From an uncultured Eubacteriales bacterium (GTDB taxonomy: Bacteria > Bacillota > Clostridia > Oscillospirales > Acutalibacteraceae): DNA of 40,638 nt. The notes beneath the pieces were generated by a model that saw nothing but the letters and a program-made list of their open reading frames with translations, had not been told where the DNA came from and ran no database searches. Location of the stretch: the NCBI GenBank assembly GCA_900317985.1, contig ONJD01000011.1, forward strand, positions 1 to 40,638, written 5' to 3'. Of the stretch, positions 37,919-40,638 are shown in pieces. Each line of letters opens with the position of its first letter. Positions within the stretch are counted from its first letter, which is position 1. The translations under genes were made by a program, and so were the position numbers.

Positions 37919-39505
37919 TTACCAGCTCAGGTCGTCGTCGAAGTCCACGAGCGTCGGGTCGAGGGGTTCCTCGCCCATGACGTTCTGCATGAACACATTG
38001 ACGTCTCTACGCATGTCCTTCCGGCTGATGGACGTCGGGTCCATCAGGTCCTGACGGACGATGCACATCTTGATGCCGCGCTGCCGGGCGCCCTCTTCAA
38101 AGAGACCGCTGATGGCGCCGACACCTTTGCAGGAGATCTGGTCGAACATGATGATCATATCGCCATGGAACTCCTCGTACTTTCTCCACAGGTCGTCGTA
38201 CATGACCTCGTAGCCGCCCTTGGTGTGGGCGCGCATGGTGGAGGTCTGGTACATCTTGGCAAGGCCGTACAGCATGGTCTCGTGGGTGCTCGTGTCGATG
38301 AGCTCGGAACCGTGGAGGTCGATCATCTCACAGACGGAGTCGATGCCCCAGCACTCAAGGAGCCAGTTGTTGAAGTTCGCGTAGTTGTTGCAGGGCGTGT
38401 TCCAGATGATGGCGCGGTGGCGGATCTCCTTCGGGCAGATGCCTTTCGCGACCTGCTCCTCGAGGATCTTGTTGACCTTCCGGTCGTTGTCGAGCGCTTC
38501 CTGTTCGCCGCAGACGGCCTGATGTTCAAAGATGCGGTACAGCCAGGCGGAGGCGCCGGTGTGCGGCGGGATGCTCGTGCGGTTCATGTCCCACTTCTCG
38601 AACTTCGCCTTGTTCTGTTCGTTCCAGATCTCGCAGCCCTCTTTGAAGGCGTCCCAGTCGAATTTCTCGCCGGTATGTTTTTCGATGAACTCGATCGCGG
38701 ACTGCATCTCGGCCACCGCGTACTCCTGGACCTCTTCCCTCTTCCAGCGCAGCGGGATGTTCAGGGGCTGGGTCGGGAGGCCGATGCGGCGGTCCTGGAT
38801 CATGGAGGTCATGATACTGCCGTCACAGGGCATATTGGACGTCAGCATGCAGCAGCCGATGAGCGGGAAGTCGTTCTCGATCGCGAGGCCGGCCTCAAAG
38901 GACGGCAGCGGGCAGACGTCCGCCGGGAGTCCGTGGATCTCCATCTGGTTGATGTAGTGGACCGGGCTGTGCTGCTGTATGACCGACGGGAGGTACATCG
39001 CGTACTCCTGGAACAGGATGGTCTTGCAGTTCGGGAAGCCCTTGCCGATGAGCGCCGGCAAGAGCTCGTCGACACAGATGATTTTCTTGTTGAGTTCTTC
39101 CGCTTTGGCGCTGCCGGGGTGCAGGTTGCGGTCCGCGTCGAAGATGGTGTTGAACGTACCGGTGACGTTCGACGCGAGGTAGTTCAGGTTGTTGCGCGCC
39201 GCCCGCAGGTCCGCGCCCTTCATGTTGGCGCAGAGCCGGTCGAAGAACGACGGGACGGTCAGATAGTGGTACATCCAGCGGTAGCGCCAGATGGCCTTGA
39301 CGTTCTGCGGCGCTTTCGGGACGGCCCATTTGAGGAGGATGCCCCAGAGGCGGGCCCACTGGCTGAAGTCATATGCGGTGTCCTTGAGGCCGCGCCATTC
39401 GCGGTGCTTATAGATCGCTGTGCCCTCTTCGAGGATGTCGGCCTTGTGGTGGGTCGCGTCCAGTTTCTCGGTGAGCTTTTGATCGATCAAATCGAGGAGT
39501 TTCAT
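37919..39505 (-). CDS. 2-hydroxyacyl-CoA dehydratase family subunit (long form)
   Basis: 528 residues, related to HgdA/HgdB/FldB/FldC subunits that eliminate water from 2-hydroxyacyl-CoA using iron-sulfur chemistry. Features: KTILFQEYAMYLPSVI, CCMLTSNMPCDGS with nearby cysteines, the RAIIWNTPCNNYANFNNWLLECWG segment, and MIIMFDQISCKGVGAISGLFEEGARQRGIKMCIV near the C-terminus, where the family has its last conserved Cys. It is longer than the usual 380-480 residues. ATGA overlap with the upstream subunit gene shows coupling. The substrate (hydroxyglutarate, lactate, phenyllactate or other) cannot be chosen. The needed ATP-driven activator is not in the window. Confidence 0.85.
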   Translation of the reverse strand: MKLLDLIDQKLTEKLDATHHKADILEEGTAIYKHREWRGLKDTAYDFSQWARLWGILLKWAVPKAPQNVKAIWRYRWMYHYLTVPSFFDRLCANMKGADLRAARNNLNYLASNVTGTFNTIFDADRNLHPGSAKAEELNKKIICVDELLPALIGKGFPNCKTILFQEYAMYLPSVIQQHSPVHYINQMEIHGLPADVCPLPSFEAGLAIENDFPLIGCCMLTSNMPCDGSIMTSMIQDRRIGLPTQPLNIPLRWKREEVQEYAVAEMQSAIEFIEKHTGEKFDWDAFKEGCEIWNEQNKAKFEKWDMNRTSIPPHTGASAWLYRIFEHQAVCGEQEALDNDRKVNKILEEQVAKGICPKEIRHRAIIWNTPCNNYANFNNWLLECWGIDSVCEMIDLHGSELIDTSTHETMLYGLAKMYQTSTMRAHTKGGYEVMYDDLWRKYEEFHGDMIIMFDQISCKGVGAISGLFEEGARQRGIKMCIVRQDLMDPTSISRKDMRRDVNVFMQNVMGEEPLDPTLVDFDDDLSW

Positions 39506-40638
39506 GCGCCTTTGCCCTCCTTCCGGATCCGTTTGATCTCCAGGCTCTCGACGAAGGCCTGGATGCGGGTGGCCAGCTGGCCGGAACCGCGGACCACATA
39601 TTCACGGTCGATGCCGAGGGTCGGGATGCCGTACTCCTCCTGCATGACCTGTGTGTTCAGGGTGCGTTCATAGCCCCAGAAATCGCAGAACTTGGCCTGT
39701 TCATAGATGATGCCTTCCGCGTTGAATTCCTTCACGAGGTCCAGGACGACGTCGCGGCGTTCCTGGATCTTTTCCTGTGACATGAAGCGCGGGCACTGGT
39801 TGGTCTCAAGGTAATAGCGGCAGACCTGGAGGAGTGCCGGCTCTTCGTCGTTCAGCGGGATGACCTGCCGGCCGGGGAAGGTGCCGAAGCAGTAACGATC
39901 CGCGGCGACATAGCAGTTGCTGTTCTCCATGATCTCGCTGAAGGCGTAGTCATCGAGTTCGGAGCCGACGACCACGACCCGGGCGCGCCAGCGGTTTTTG
40001 GCATCCGGTTCACGGGTGCGCAGCTCTTCGACCGTCTCCCGCAGATAGGGCAGGAAGAGGTAGGTCGGACAGGCGTAACTCGCGATGGAGATGATGTGGT
40101 ACTCTTTCGGCGTGATGACCGGATTGTCCGCTTTGCGCATGTTGGACATCTCTTCAAAGAGTTCCGCCATCTCGTTGTGCTCGGCGACCGCTTTGCGGAT
40201 GGCTTCGTCCGAGTAGTCGATGCCGAACTGTTCGGTCAGAGGGGCGATGAAGTTCTGCTGGATCTGTTCCATGTAGAACTTCGTTCCGTGTGGTGTGACT
40301 TTCAACGGGGCGTCGATGATGCCGTAGGTGAACTTCGGGTTCTGGATGAGTTCCAGTTCATGGATGTTCTCCACGACACGGACCATCTGCTGGCAGGTGT
40401 CGGACGACGCGTAGAAGTCCAGGAAGTTATATCCGCCTTCGAACGCGCGCTCGAACAGCGCGCGGGCATAGCCGCAGATGAAGCTGGACATGTAGTACTG
40501 GCTGATGTCGAGCGACCCGGTGTTCGGGGCGCGCAGCCGTACCGAGAAAGCGTTTCCGCAGTTCAGAAGGACTTCCGGAACATAGTAGCAGGTGTAGCCG
40601 ACCGCGACTTTGCCGTCGTCTTTCGCCTGCATGACCAG
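39502..40638 (-). CDS. 2-hydroxyacyl-CoA dehydratase family subunit, probably 5' truncated
   Basis: At least 376 residues, partner of the downstream long subunit. Cysteines at family positions: VGYTCYYVPEVLLNCGNAF near the N-terminus, SSDTCQQMVRV, and AKFCDFWGYERTLNTQVMQEEYGIPTLGIDREYV near the C-terminus; these normally hold a 4Fe-4S cluster. The C-terminus GSGQLATRIQAFVESL is typical. The first ATG in frame is at 40632, but the frame is open to the window edge, so the true start may lie outside. It overlaps the next gene by 4 bp. Together the pair would form the dehydratase dimer of an amino-acid fermentation route (inference). Confidence 0.87.
   Translation of the reverse strand: MVMQAKDDGKVAVGYTCYYVPEVLLNCGNAFSVRLRAPNTGSLDISQYYMSSFICGYARALFERAFEGGYNFLDFYASSDTCQQMVRVVENIHELELIQNPKFTYGIIDAPLKVTPHGTKFYMEQIQQNFIAPLTEQFGIDYSDEAIRKAVAEHNEMAELFEEMSNMRKADNPVITPKEYHIISIASYACPTYLFLPYLRETVEELRTREPDAKNRWRARVVVVGSELDDYAFSEIMENSNCYVAADRYCFGTFPGRQVIPLNDEEPALLQVCRYYLETNQCPRFMSQEKIQERRDVVLDLVKEFNAEGIIYEQAKFCDFWGYERTLNTQVMQEEYGIPTLGIDREYVVRGSGQLATRIQAFVESLEIKRIRKEGKGA

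Overview
The window is about 40.6 kb of a GC-rich (roughly 60% by eye) bacterial chromosome with close-packed genes, clear Shine-Dalgarno sites, U-tract terminators and sigma-A-type promoters. The gene set points to an anaerobic, probably gut-associated Gram-positive of class Clostridia, perhaps Oscillospirales: pyruvate phosphate dikinase, paired 2-hydroxyacyl-CoA dehydratase subunits, a T-box-controlled isoleucyl-tRNA synthetase, a lipoprotein serpin, GWW-repeat surface proteins and a CHAP amidase. The taxon is an inference. There is no phage, transposase, CRISPR or plasmid gene.

Layout. 1-489: half of a structured leader, then an array of four diverged hairpin-forming inverted repeats. 490-1965 (-): D,D-carboxypeptidase. 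2069-6342 (+): four-gene operon (phosphoesterase, DHHW protein, SGNH hydrolase, serpin), three of whose products are exported or membrane anchored. 6425-9933 (-): ileS and its T-box leader. 9990-12605 (-): exported phosphoesterase, hypA and a 135-residue amidohydrolase-like protein lacking its catalytic barrel. 12872-16031 (+): two-component system. 16090-17290: a gene-free kilobase with a second copy of the leader, a longer inverted-repeat array and a 116-nt rod-like foldable element. 17342-23345 (-): ppdK, malQ, a YhhN-type lysoplasmalogenase and an alpha/beta hydrolase. 23427-23713: tRNA-Pro plus a short palindromic element carrying a copy of the tRNA 3' end. 23718-27328 (-): six-gene redox/stress operon headed by a TetR regulator. 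27484-29147: a convergent pair of GWW-repeat wall proteins. 29274-31005 (-): Crp/Fnr regulator, YfbR-type nucleotidase, small membrane protein. 31233-34654 (+): FHA-RodA-PBP operon for peptidoglycan synthesis. 34763-37690: cysK, metY and a divergent Rrf2/IscR-type regulator whose promoter shares an operator-like sequence with metY. 37748-40638 (-): 2-hydroxyacyl-CoA dehydratase genes and a 52-residue membrane protein; the first gene runs into the window edge.

The strongest candidate for something undescribed is the pair of hairpin arrays (66-334 and 16326-17016). Each follows a nearly identical 25-nt leader segment (24 of 25 identical). In copy 2 this segment is one strand of an 83-nt nested fold. 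The arms of successive hairpins differ in sequence but keep their pairing, which suggests selection on structure rather than on a fixed protein site. Other points of note are the barrel-less amidohydrolase, the tRNA-tail palindromic element, the shared cysteine-regulon operator, the palindromic double repeat at the FHA-RodA-PBP promoter, and a serpin whose predicted P1 residue is alanine.
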